64,000 nucleotides of DNA, from contig JAYUGJ010000121.1 of the NCBI GenBank assembly GCA_043738425.1, positions 1-64,000 on the forward strand, in the 5' to 3' direction. Source of the stretch: PBB1 sp043738425. Its GTDB lineage: Bacteria > Pseudomonadota > Gammaproteobacteria > Burkholderiales > Burkholderiaceae_C. Numbering within the stretch: position 1 is the first letter of the stretch; each line of letters opens with the position of its first letter. Both the position numbers and the translations under genes were made by a program. Under the pieces are notes generated by a model. It was not told where the DNA came from and did no database searches. It saw only the letters and a program-made list of their open reading frames with translations. Shown here piece by piece: positions 51,855 through 59,507 of the stretch.

Positions 51855-52124
51855 TTACTCACCAGGCAATCGCCACGAAACCGGCAGCGCTGTGACCGCC
51901 GGCGGCTGCCGGTGCGCGGCTGGCTCAGCGTGCGGCTCAGCGTATGAATGCGCTGCCGCAACAGCCCAACCCCATGCGCCAGAGGCGACGCCGACCGACA
52001 CCACCAACAGCGCGGCCGCTACCGCCGCGACCCACAACCAGTGCCAGTGCCGATGCCGACGACGCCAGCTCGCCCGCGGGTGTTTGGACAGCGATGTGGT
52101 GCGCGGCTCGAGCGAAGTTGTCAC
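51855..52124 (-). CDS. Small single-pass membrane protein, hypothetical
   Basis: 89 residues from a GTG start at 52124 with an AGGTG ribosome site 5 bases upstream. Basic N-terminus (KHPRASWRRRHRHWHW), one transmembrane segment (about residues 30-56, LWVAAVAAALLVVSVGVASG) and a Pro/Ala/His-rich tail. No family recognised. It ends 13 bp before fumC and has the same topology as the protein at 52837-53439. Confidence 0.45.
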   Translation of the reverse strand: MTTSLEPRTTSLSKHPRASWRRRHRHWHWLWVAAVAAALLVVSVGVASGAWGWAVAAAHSYAEPHAEPAAHRQPPAVTALPVSWRLPGE

Positions 52125-52181
52125 GGAATCACCTATTTCGACGGTGCGCGGCAGGCCGTTCGCGTGCTGCGCGCTTGCAAG

Positions 52182-52679
52182 TTACTGAACGTTCACGCGC
52201 CCGTGCTCGCCCATGCCGATGGGCCGGGCCGCAATTACCGAGGCCGCTATCGCCATCATGCGCACCATCTTGCCGGCGGCTGCGTCCCAGTACTCGACGG
52301 TGCCTGGTGTGAATTTCAGCAGCCTCAAATCGGCCGACTCCGGTCCGTCAGGAAACCACGGCCGCAGCATCGGTGACCACAAACGCTGGATGTGCGCGCG
52401 GTCGCTTTCCAAATCGCCGTGACCGGACATCGACACATAGGTGCCGCGCTCGCTGTCACTGAAGGCCAGGTTGACCGTGCGCAGCTGTTCGACCTTGGCC
52501 GAACGCGCGTCGGTGAAGAACCACAGCGCGCCGTGGCTGTCCATTTCCAGTGGTGCCATCGGGCGGCTGGTCAGCTCGCCATCGGCGGCTTGGGTGGTCA
52601 GCATGGCCACCGTATCCATCGGTTGTATGAGCTCGCCGATTTGGGTCAGTTCAGATGAAGGTTGGGTGTGAATTTTCAT
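52182..52679 (-). CDS. Pyridoxamine 5'-phosphate oxidase family protein (general stress FMN type)
   Basis: Split-barrel flavin-binding protein of 165 residues: TVAMLTTQAADGELTSRPMA (the N-terminal strand with SRPM), LWFFTDARSAKVEQL, LAFSDSERGTYVSMSGHGDL and MLRPWFPDGPESADLRLLKF followed by VEYWDAAAGKM. This pattern fits the general stress protein 26 group rather than PdxH. The cofactor (FMN or F420-like) and substrate cannot be read off. Flanked by two low-complexity membrane proteins. Confidence 0.87.
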   Translation of the reverse strand: MKIHTQPSSELTQIGELIQPMDTVAMLTTQAADGELTSRPMAPLEMDSHGALWFFTDARSAKVEQLRTVNLAFSDSERGTYVSMSGHGDLESDRAHIQRLWSPMLRPWFPDGPESADLRLLKFTPGTVEYWDAAAGKMVRMMAIAASVIAARPIGMGEHGRVNVQ

Positions 52680-52836
52680 GATGGCCTCGGGGTGGTGAAG
52701 GATTCGTTGCGGTGGCGCGGGTCGTCGTCTTGGTAATCAGTGCGGTGGGCCGCGGGCCAATGCGTTGGCGTTTTTGTCTGTTTGCCGGTTCGACACGTCG
52801 ATGACTCGGCAGCCGACCGAAGCGCATACCGATCGC

Positions 52837-53439
52837 TCACGGCAGTCGCGTGCCGGCCGACGGCGGCGGCGTGACCACGACATGCGCCCGGTGCGGCAAG
52901 GCGTTCGCACGGCCCACGGCGGTAGCTGGTTTCGGTGCGACCGCTGCCGCTGTGGAGCCGGTGGCCGCCATGGGCGCGTGCACCGCACCAGCACCGAGCG
53001 CATCGGCCACCGCCGGTTGCAGCGGTGATGGCAGTTGCCCGCGTGGTGTCGGTGTGAGGGTAGATGTAGCGGGTGGTGTCGGTGTCGGTGTCACCGGCAC
53101 CACCTGCTGCGACGCGCCACCGGCAGCAGCATGGTCGACCGCGCCAGCACGGGCCGACGCCGCCGCGCCCACGCCGACCAGCACCACCAACGACAGCGCC
53201 ACCGCCAGCGCAAAGTGCGTACAACGCTGCGCGAGTTGCTGCGCGCCGTGCAGCAACTCGCGCAGCGCGCTGGCCAACGCATCGCGGCGCGCTACCCAAT
53301 GCCTTGCCGTGTGCAGCTGCTTTTGCGGCTGCGTGCGGGCTTGCATGCGCGGCGGCGTGTGCGGCTGCTCGTGCGGCTGCATACGCAGCGCGGTCCGTGC
53401 GCGGTGCGGCTCGTCTGTCCAGCGATGAAAAAGCCCCAT
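52837..53439 (-). CDS. Low-complexity single-pass membrane protein, hypothetical
   Basis: 200 residues. The start has a GGAGA site 7-11 bases upstream of ATG 53439. N-terminal soluble part rich in Gln/Arg/His/Pro (MQPHEQPHTPPRMQARTQPQ), an amphipathic stretch RDALASALRELLHGAQQLAQ, one transmembrane segment (FALAVALSLVVLVGVGAAAS, about residues 76-95) and a Thr/Pro/Ala-rich outside part (VTPTPTPPATSTLTPTPRG). No domain recognised. Good ribosome site and the clear membrane segment support a real gene. Confidence 0.5.
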   Translation of the reverse strand: MGLFHRWTDEPHRARTALRMQPHEQPHTPPRMQARTQPQKQLHTARHWVARRDALASALRELLHGAQQLAQRCTHFALAVALSLVVLVGVGAAASARAGAVDHAAAGGASQQVVPVTPTPTPPATSTLTPTPRGQLPSPLQPAVADALGAGAVHAPMAATGSTAAAVAPKPATAVGRANALPHRAHVVVTPPPSAGTRLP

Positions 53440-53985
53440 GCGAAGTCTCCAATATCGGCCTGGCTAGCGTGGCGTGTGCGGCGCTTGGGTGGTGTCAGCA
53501 CCGGCTTGCTACCGCTGTAGGAAAAACGCCTGCGTAGTCAGATTTCAGCGTGCGCTGACTGCGGTGCGCAGCGGCTGCGGCGCGGGCAGGAAAACCCGGC
53601 GTCAAAGTGAACTTAGGCCGACACAGTGCGGCCGTCTGTGCGCTGGAACACTCATGGCGATGTGCAGCGGGAAGGGTTTTCCGCACAGCCCGCGCACGGT
53701 TCGCACCGGGGGGCTGCATCGTAATTCGGCAAGGTGTGTCGAGATGTTCGCTATGTGCGCCAGCCCACAGCCGGCCAGTGCGACACCGCCCACCATCACG
53801 CATCGGTGTTGGTGCTGAACAGGTCCCACAGGTCCAACACGCCGCCGCCCATGTGCCGACTGCTACTCGCGCCCCGGTGCCGATGTCGACATCGCGGTCG
53901 TTGCGTCTGCCAGCGCGGCTTTTCGCAAGCGCAATTTGCAAGTGCAATTTGCAATCCCATCCTCCAGCCATTTCGAGAAACCGCC
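53440..53985. other. 546-bp region without a convincing gene
   Basis: Short frames here lack ribosome sites and gene-like codon use. The only structure seen is a direct repeat GCAATTTGCAA at 53931-53941 and 53944-53954, shortly before the J-like gene and possibly part of its control region. The ribosome site GAGAAA of that gene is at 53974-53980. Confidence 0.4.
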
Positions 53986-54828
53986 ATGCACACCAGCTAC
54001 CCCATTCAACCTGCCCATGCCCATGCCAATGCCCATGCCCACTCCGGCGCGGGCGCCGTACACGCCGCCATTCCAACGCCTACCGGTTTTTACGAACGTT
54101 TGAAGCTCACTGCGACGGCCTCCACGCGTGACATCGAATTCGCCTACCGCGCGCTCGCCCGTATGCACTACGCGCAAGACAAACCCTCGGCTGCGGCGCA
54201 AATGCAGTTCGATGCGGTGGCGCAGGCGTACGGCGTGCTCAGTAACCCTGAAACGCGGGCGGTGTACGACGACTTCGAGCAACGTGGCCACCAATGCGCG
54301 GCCAGCGCCGCCACTCAGCCGATCAACGGCAAGACCACCCACATCGCACCCGCAGCCGACAACGCCTGGGACAGCAACGTCGCCTTCAGCGGCAGCGCGT
54401 TCGGGCGCAACCTGAACGAACGCCGCAGCGATTTTTTCGAATCGTTGTGGCGTGGACTGGAGTCCGACAGCGGGGTCTATAGACCTGACACCGTAGCGCG
54501 ACCCGGCACCCAGCGCAGCACCGATATCGACCAGGCGCGCCACGCCAGGGTGTGCATCAGCCAGCAAGCAGCCCACCGCGGTGGCCGCTGTGTGGTGCGC
54601 CTGCGCGTGCCGCAGGTCGACGCGCGCGGCAGTGTCGAGCTGCTGGAGTGCGAACTCGCCGTCACCATTCCGAAAGGTGCGCACAGCGGCGAACGGCTGT
54701 GCATAGCGGGCGACCGCCGCAACGCCGTGCGGCCAGTCGAGCCGATGAATAAAACCGCGTCCCGACGCCACACCGCGCCGGCCGCAGTGATCGTCAGCAG
54801 CTGGAACTTGCAGCTCGAGGTGCACTGA
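53986..54828 (+). CDS. J-domain-like protein lacking the HPD motif
   Basis: 280 residues. The region GFYERLKLTATASTRDIEFA, YRALARMHYAQDKPS and MQFDAVAQAYGVLSNPETRA, then VYDDFEQRG (residues about 34-102) is a J-domain by its helix II-IV pattern, but the HPD tripeptide that activates DnaK is replaced (MHYAQDK, residues 60-66). The N-terminus is His/Ala-rich (HAHANAHAHS). The C-terminal part (CVVRLRVPQVDARGSVELLE, VTIPKGAHSGERLCIAGDRR) resembles a DnaJ/CbpA substrate-binding domain. It probably no longer stimulates Hsp70 in the usual way. A 15-bp repeat motif occurs at 54478-54492. Confidence 0.7.
   Translation: MHTSYPIQPAHAHANAHAHSGAGAVHAAIPTPTGFYERLKLTATASTRDIEFAYRALARMHYAQDKPSAAAQMQFDAVAQAYGVLSNPETRAVYDDFEQRGHQCAASAATQPINGKTTHIAPAADNAWDSNVAFSGSAFGRNLNERRSDFFESLWRGLESDSGVYRPDTVARPGTQRSTDIDQARHARVCISQQAAHRGGRCVVRLRVPQVDARGSVELLECELAVTIPKGAHSGERLCIAGDRRNAVRPVEPMNKTASRRHTAPAAVIVSSWNLQLEVH
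54478..54492 (+). repeat. Shared 15-bp motif, copy in the J-like gene
   Basis: TATAGACCTGACACC; its complement GGTGTCAGGTCTATA differs from the ligase and fumC copies at one base. It overlaps a perfect 12-bp palindrome GGTCTATAGACC (54474-54485). Confidence 0.5.
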
Positions 54829-55055
54829 CCCCAGGCACACCCAGCTTGCAAAAAGGTGAATTCCTGGCAGGTCGCAAGCTCTGCGGGGCTCGGTGCAACG
54901 CCCGATGCAGCACTTGGTGTGGCGCGTCCTGCAGCACCGTGCGCATCGTCGTCAGCCGACCAGCAAACCGCTGCTTTTTAACGATCTGCTTCAACGCCCG
55001 GTAACGCAGGCGGGCCGATTCAAGTCGATGATCCACGCTGGACTTCGGAGACAAC

Positions 55056-55571
55056 ATGAAAAATCGGATGTGGATGGCGTGGATCGCAGTGACTCTGGGC
55101 ATCGCAGGTGCTGTAGGCGCGATGGGTGCGGCCCAAGCGCAGACCCGAGTGGGCGTGTCCATCGGCGTAAGTCGGCCCGGCGTGTACGGTGAAATTCACA
55201 TCGGCGACGCACCGCGGCCGGTGGTGGTGTACCCGCAGCCGGTGATCATCGTGCCGCCGGTGGTGGTGATCGAACAACCGCCGGTGTACTTGTATGTGCC
55301 ACCGCTGCACCAGCAAAACTGGCGTCGCTACTGCGGCCGCTACCGCGCCTGCGGCCAACCGGTGTATTTCGTGCAGGACCAATGGGTGCGTGAACGCTAT
55401 GAAGAACAGCATCCCGGCTGGCAACGCCGCCACGACAACGGTCGCCACCGCGGTTGGGACAAGCACGGCGGCAAGCATGGCGACCGGTACGAAGGTGACG
55501 ATCGAGGTGACGGCGATCGCGACGATGGCGATGGCGACGAGAAAAAACACCACAAAGAGCGCAAGAAATAA
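55056..55571 (+). CDS. Secreted conserved hypothetical protein with a charged tail
   Basis: 171 residues. Signal peptide (1-28, ending AQAQT), then GVSIGVSRPGVYGEIHIGDA, a Pro/Val/Tyr-rich stretch (VIIVPPVVVIEQPPVYLYVP) and NWRRYCGRYRACGQPVYFVQ with two cysteines. This pattern recurs in a conserved betaproteobacterial family of unknown function. The C-terminus is very acidic and basic in turn (EGDDRGDGDRDDGDGDEKKH). GGAGAC lies 4-9 bases before the ATG. Inferred to be periplasmic. Confidence 0.75.
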   Translation: MKNRMWMAWIAVTLGIAGAVGAMGAAQAQTRVGVSIGVSRPGVYGEIHIGDAPRPVVVYPQPVIIVPPVVVIEQPPVYLYVPPLHQQNWRRYCGRYRACGQPVYFVQDQWVRERYEEQHPGWQRRHDNGRHRGWDKHGGKHGDRYEGDDRGDGDRDDGDGDEKKHHKERKK

Positions 55572-55634
55572 GCGGCGGGAATTAGGTGCTGCCGCTGTGC
55601 CGGGTGTTACGCCGGTTGCGGCGGTATTGCGCCG

Positions 55635-56015
55635 TCAGTTGCGCGTCGGGTCGTAGCCCCAATTCATCAGCGCATGACGCCATGGCGTGTGCGCCACGTC
55701 GCCGTCTGGCCGCAGCGCGACACCGCGGCGAATGGCACCCACCGCATCGCGCGCGTGGGCCACATCGGCGTCGGTGTACTCATGGCGGCTTTTTCGCAGC
55801 AGCGCGATCGTGCGCAGGCCCGCGCCGACTGCCGCTCGCGCATCGCCGGCGTGGTCTGGTGGCGGCTGCGCCACATCCGCCGCGGCGGGCGCACCCAGCT
55901 GATCGACCGCCCTCGACTCGGCGGTATGCAGCCAGGCGCGCAAGGTGTCGGACGACATGTTGATCGCCGTCATGAATTCAGCAATAGCCGAAGCGGCGGT
56001 GTCGTTGGTGGTCAT
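55635..56015 (-). CDS. DUF3140 domain-containing protein
   Basis: 126 residues from ATG 56015 (AAGGCG upstream). Blocks AIAEFMTAINMSSDTLRAWL, TAESRAVDQ, RTIALLRKSRHEYTDADVAH and the C-terminal HTPWRHALMNWGYDPTRN match DUF3140, a small alpha-helical family of unknown role found next to DNA-related or stress genes. Its upstream region holds an 11-bp tandem repeat that may bear on its control. Confidence 0.78.
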   Translation of the reverse strand: MTTNDTAASAIAEFMTAINMSSDTLRAWLHTAESRAVDQLGAPAAADVAQPPPDHAGDARAAVGAGLRTIALLRKSRHEYTDADVAHARDAVGAIRRGVALRPDGDVAHTPWRHALMNWGYDPTRN

Positions 56016-56143
56016 GGGGTCGCCTTGTTGCTGGAGTGCCGATGCGGCAGGTGGAGTCTGCGCCATGCCGCAGCAGTTGGGCCCGCGCGGTCGGGTCACT
56101 GTGGTGGCGCGGTGGTGGCGCGAGGGTGGTGCGAGGGTGGCGT

Positions 56144-56221
56144 GTTTGTTGCGCGCTTATTGCGCGGTAATTGCGCATCTGTGGCGCATCTGTGGCGCGT
56201 TTGTTGCGCATTCTGTTACGC
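56144..56221. repeat. 11-bp tandem repeat array upstream of the DUF3140 gene
   Basis: Six contiguous 11-bp units, GTTTGTTGCGC, GCTTATTGCGC, GGTAATTGCGC, ATCTGTGGCGC, ATCTGTGGCGC, GTTTGTTGCGC, then a 12-bp degenerate copy. All share a 3' GCGC core, preceded mostly by T or G pairs. The period is close to one helical turn, so the cores face the same side of the DNA. Confidence 0.8.
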
Positions 56222-56270
56222 GTTTGTAGTTCCAGCACACCGAAGGTGTCGACCGCGCGCCGCGCCCGAC

Positions 56271-56567
56271 TCAATCGACTGACGGCACCGGCACTTTCTC
56301 TGGCACCGCGGCCAACCGCGCCGCCGCTTGCAGCGCGCGGTACTTGACCCACAGCGATTCATTCGACTCGACATGCAGTGGGTGGATCGGAATGCAGCTC
56401 ACCGGGCACACCTGCACGCACTGCGGTTCATCGAAGTGGCCTACGCATTCAGTGCATTTGGCGGGGTCGATTTGGTAGATCTCGACGCCCATGCTGATCG
56501 CCGCGTTCGGGCACTCGGGCTCGCACACGTCGCAATTGATGCATTCGTCGGTGATAAGCAGGGCCAT
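56271..56567 (-). CDS. 4Fe-4S dicluster ferredoxin (YfhL family)
   Basis: 98 residues with two cluster-binding sets: CINCDVCEPECP (C9, C12, C15, C19) and CTECVGHFDEPQCVQVCPVS (C38, C41, C50, C54) with a further C58. The eight-residue spacing in the second set is typical of the YfhL-type low-potential ferredoxins. The tail after residue 65 is a helical extension. Acts as an electron carrier; partner unknown. Followed at a distance by coaD on the same strand. Confidence 0.92.
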   Translation of the reverse strand: MALLITDECINCDVCEPECPNAAISMGVEIYQIDPAKCTECVGHFDEPQCVQVCPVSCIPIHPLHVESNESLWVKYRALQAAARLAAVPEKVPVPSVD

Positions 56568-56588
56568 GGTGGTGTGGCGTATTGGTTT

Positions 56589-56603
56589 GGTGTCAGGTCT
56601 TTA
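56589..56603. repeat. Shared 15-bp motif, copy between ferredoxin and coaD genes
   Basis: GGTGTCAGGTCTTTA in intergenic DNA, differing from the ligase copy at two positions. Being outside genes, it indicates that the motif is not produced by protein conservation alone. Confidence 0.45.
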
Positions 56604-56652
56604 GGACGCGGGACGATTCAGGCTTCGTTTTAAGCTTCGTTTTGAGCTAGGT

Positions 56653-57156
56653 TTAAGCATCAGTGAACTTGACGCGCGAGCGCAGCCGCTCCAAAACCAA
56701 CGGTGACACAAATTTGGACACATCACCGCCGAGCGTGGCGATCTCCCTGACGAAGGTGCCGGAAACGAATTGGAACTGGTCACTCGGCGTCAGGAACACG
56801 GTTTCGACATCGGGCATGAGTTGTCGGTTCATACCGGCCATCTGAAACTCGTACTCGAAGTCGCTGACCGCGCGCAGGCCACGCACCACCACCTTGCCGC
56901 CGATGCCGACCACGAAGTCGCGCAGCAGTCCGCGAAACGCGACCACCTCGACGTTGGGGTACTTGCCGGCCAGCGCCTGCGCCAACTCGAGGCGCTCGTC
57001 GATGGTGAACATGGTGCGCTTGTGGTGACCCGCTGCCACGGCCACCACCAGCCGTTCGAACAACCGGCTGGCGCGGCGCATCAGGTCTTCGTGGCCGAGC
57101 GTCATCGGGTCGAAGGTGCCGGGGTAGATGGCGGTCAGTTTGGTCACAGAGGTCAT
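56653..57156 (-). CDS. coaD: Pantetheine-phosphate adenylyltransferase
   Basis: Penultimate enzyme of coenzyme A synthesis. The nucleotidyltransferase motif AIYPGTFDPMTLGHEDL (with the T/HxGH histidine H22), the VVRGLRAVSDFEYEFQMAGM block and VSGTFVREIATLGGDVSKFV are all present. 167 residues. GGGAG lies about 8 bases before the start. Forms a minus-strand cluster with rsmD and the ferredoxin, common in betaproteobacteria. Confidence 0.95.
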   Translation of the reverse strand: MTSVTKLTAIYPGTFDPMTLGHEDLMRRASRLFERLVVAVAAGHHKRTMFTIDERLELAQALAGKYPNVEVVAFRGLLRDFVVGIGGKVVVRGLRAVSDFEYEFQMAGMNRQLMPDVETVFLTPSDQFQFVSGTFVREIATLGGDVSKFVSPLVLERLRSRVKFTDA

Positions 57157-57192
57157 GCCACGCTCCCGGAGTTCACACCAACAGGCGTTGCA

Positions 57193-57975
57193 TCAGGCCA
57201 CCGCGTCCGGCGCCGATAGCGCAAACGAAGGCGCAGTGGCAGTGGCGGTGTCCACGCGTTGCAGCAAATGTGCATGCACGATGCCGGCGACCAGATGGCG
57301 GTGCACTTTGAGCTGCAGCAGCGCGACTTCTTCATTCGCGTACGCACGCGCGGCTTCGAGGTAGATGTAGCCATGCGGCACCACCAGACGCGCGGCGGCT
57401 TGCAGCGCGGCCTCGTGCAAATCGGTGTCGAACGGCGGGTCGAGGAACACCAGCTCGAACGACTGCGGTGGTCCGCGCCGCATCCACGCGATCGCGTCGG
57501 TCGACTCGATGCGCACCATCTCGGCTTTCAGCCGCAGCTTCGATTCACCGAGGCTGCGCGCTTGACGCGCTTCGCGTTCGAGCATCAGCACCGAATCGGC
57601 ACCGCGCGATGCGGCTTCGAAGCCCAACGCGCCGCTGCCCGCGAACGCATCCAGACAGCGCCAGCCGCTCAAATCGGCACCGAGCCAGTTGAACAAGGTC
57701 TCGCGCACCCGGTCGGGCGTGGGTCGCAAACCGGGCAGCAGGCCCACCGGCAATTTGCTGCGCTTCCAGGCGCCGCCGATGATGCGCACCTCGCGCGGCA
57801 GCGAGGCGACATCGAGCGCAACCGGTGGTTTGGCGGCCACCACTTTTTTGCGTTGCACCACGTCGGCGAAAGCGCGGCTGCCGAACTTCGGTGCCGCGTT
57901 TTTAGTCTTTTTCGCCGCGGCTTTCGGCTTCGGTTTCGGTGCGGGATGAGGGTCTGACTTACTGATGATCGACAT
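57193..57975 (-). CDS. rsmD: 16S rRNA (guanine966-N2)-methyltransferase RsmD
   Basis: Methylates G966 of 16S rRNA. VRIIGGAWKRSKLPV, RPTPDRVRETLFNWL, the SAM-binding CLDAFAGSGALGFEAASRGA and the catalytic FLDPPFD (DPPF at 179-182) are present. 260 residues, about 60 more than usual at the N-terminus: a basic, Lys/Ala/Pro-rich extension (PAPKPKPKAAAKKTKNAAPK). The extension could help RNA contact, or a later start could apply. It is 36 bp from coaD and 12 bp from hisF. Confidence 0.92.
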   Translation of the reverse strand: MSIISKSDPHPAPKPKPKAAAKKTKNAAPKFGSRAFADVVQRKKVVAAKPPVALDVASLPREVRIIGGAWKRSKLPVGLLPGLRPTPDRVRETLFNWLGADLSGWRCLDAFAGSGALGFEAASRGADSVLMLEREARQARSLGESKLRLKAEMVRIESTDAIAWMRRGPPQSFELVFLDPPFDTDLHEAALQAAARLVVPHGYIYLEAARAYANEEVALLQLKVHRHLVAGIVHAHLLQRVDTATATAPSFALSAPDAVA

Positions 57976-57987
57976 GCTCGCCTTCCG

Positions 57988-58767
57988 TCACAGCCGCACC
58001 GCAATGCCGTCACGTGCCATCAATGCTTTGGCTTGGCCGACGGTGAACTCGCCATAGTGAAAGATGCTGGCCGCCAGCACCGCATCAGCGCCGCCGATGC
58101 GTATGCCGTCAGACAAATGCGCCAGCGTGCCAACGCCGCCGGAGGCGATCACCGGCACCGCGACGCGGTCGCTGACAGCCCGCGTCAGCTCCAAATCAAA
58201 GCCGCTTTTGGTGCCGTCGCGGTCCATGCTGGTGAGCAAAATTTCGCCGGCACCGTGGCGCGTCATCAGCGCGGCCCAGGCCACCGCATCGAGGCCGGTG
58301 TTCTTGCGGCCACCGTGGGTGTACACATCCCAACCGGCGCCGCGCGCTGCGAGGTCGTCGCCGACCCGGCGCTTGGCATCGATCGCCACCACGATGCATT
58401 GCGCGCCGTAGCGGTTCGACGCATCGCGGATCAGCTGCGGGCTGGCTACCGCGGCCGAGTTGAAGCTGACCTTGTCGGCACCGGCGTTGAGCAAGCGCCG
58501 CACGTCGTCCACCGAGCGCACACCGCCGCCCACCGTGAGCGGAATGAATACCTGCGAGGCCACCGCTTCGATCATGTGCAACATCAAATCGCGGCCGTCA
58601 CTGGTGGCAGTGATGTCGAGAAAGGTCAGCTCGTCGGCACCTTGTTCGTTGTAGCGCGCCGCGATTTCCACCGGGTCACCGGCATCGCGCAGCTCAACGA
58701 AGTTGACGCCTTTGACGACACGACCGCCGGTCACGTCAAGGCAGGGAATGATTCGCTTTGCAAGCAT
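57988..58767 (-). CDS. hisF: Imidazole glycerol phosphate synthase cyclase subunit HisF
   Basis: (beta-alpha)8-barrel cyclase of histidine synthesis. Start MLAKRIIPCLDVTGGRVVKG with the catalytic Asp (D11), FLDITATSDGRD, PLTVGGGVRSVDDV, then LLTSMDRDGTKSGFD with the second Asp. 259 residues from ATG 58767. It is followed by rsmD rather than hisI, and separated from hisA by a gene on the other strand. Confidence 0.96.
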   Translation of the reverse strand: MLAKRIIPCLDVTGGRVVKGVNFVELRDAGDPVEIAARYNEQGADELTFLDITATSDGRDLMLHMIEAVASQVFIPLTVGGGVRSVDDVRRLLNAGADKVSFNSAAVASPQLIRDASNRYGAQCIVVAIDAKRRVGDDLAARGAGWDVYTHGGRKNTGLDAVAWAALMTRHGAGEILLTSMDRDGTKSGFDLELTRAVSDRVAVPVIASGGVGTLAHLSDGIRIGGADAVLAASIFHYGEFTVGQAKALMARDGIAVRL

Positions 58768-58918
58768 TCGCCCATTGTCGCGGTGAAATTTTGGCCTTTC
58801 AGATGCGTCGTCGCCCAACGCCACGCGTGCGTTTTCTCACCAAACCAAGCAAACTTGATCGGCGTGTGTTCGCACGCAGGCGAGTTTTTCGCTCCTTCAA
58901 CCCACGGAGATTCACACC

Positions 58919-59452
58919 ATGAACCGTCAAGTTGCTGCCTCTGTCGGCACCCTTGTTCTCACCGCAGCGGCGACCTTCCCGGTCAGCGCAGCCACCACCA
59001 GCACCACTTTTGTCGCGGCCTTGTCCAGCATCGGCGAGAGTGTTCCTACGTCGTCGGCCACTGGCTTTGCAACGGTTTCGTTCGACGACGTTTCGAGCAG
59101 CCTGTCGGTGCAGTTGTCGTTTGAAGGCTTGGCCAACAACTCGCCGTTTGGCCACATCCACTGCTGCACAGCCGTGGCCGGCACCGGCAACGGCCCCGTG
59201 GCACTGAGTTTCGAGCGCTTCCCTGCGCTGGCCAGCGGCGCGTACTCGGCTTCGTTCGCTCCAGCCAACTTCGCTGCCTTGCTGGCCGGCACCGCGGCCG
59301 GCACCGCTTACGTCAACATCCACACACCAGGCACATATGGATCAGGTGAGATTCGCGGCTTTTTGGCCCCGATTCCCGAACCCCAGACTTATGCGTTGAT
59401 GTTGGCTGGTCTAGGTGCCGTGGCCTGGGCGTCGCGTCGGCGTTCAGCGTGA
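58919..59452 (+). CDS. CHRD-domain protein with PEP-CTERM sorting signal
   Basis: Exported protein of 177 residues: signal peptide (1-25, ending FPVSAA), a CHRD domain (VSFDDVSSSLSVQLSFEGLA, GHIHCCTAV, AYVNIHTPGTYGSGEIRGF) and a C-terminal PEP-CTERM anchor: IPEPQTYALMLAGLGAVAWA then SRRRSA. The signal is recognised by an exosortase, which is not encoded in this window. GGAG lies 10-13 bases before the ATG. The gene runs opposite to the his genes and separates hisA from hisF. Confidence 0.88.
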   Translation: MNRQVAASVGTLVLTAAATFPVSAATTSTTFVAALSSIGESVPTSSATGFATVSFDDVSSSLSVQLSFEGLANNSPFGHIHCCTAVAGTGNGPVALSFERFPALASGAYSASFAPANFAALLAGTAAGTAYVNIHTPGTYGSGEIRGFLAPIPEPQTYALMLAGLGAVAWASRRRSA

Positions 59453-59466
59453 ATGCCAGTTCAAGC

Positions 59467-59494
59467 AAAAAAGGGCACCGGGGTGCCCTTTTTT
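59467..59494. terminator. Bidirectional terminator between the CHRD gene and hisA
   Basis: Inverted repeat AAAAAAGGGCACC (59467-59479) with GGTGCCCTTTTTT (59482-59494), having A and T runs on both sides, so it can end transcription from the CHRD gene and from hisA. Confidence 0.92.
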
Positions 59495-59507
59495 TGTTGG
59501 TTGACAG

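Noticed and set aside
53602..53829. A 75-codon minus-strand frame in the gap before the J-like gene.
   Set aside because: No ribosome site and a composition unlike genes here; no domain seen.
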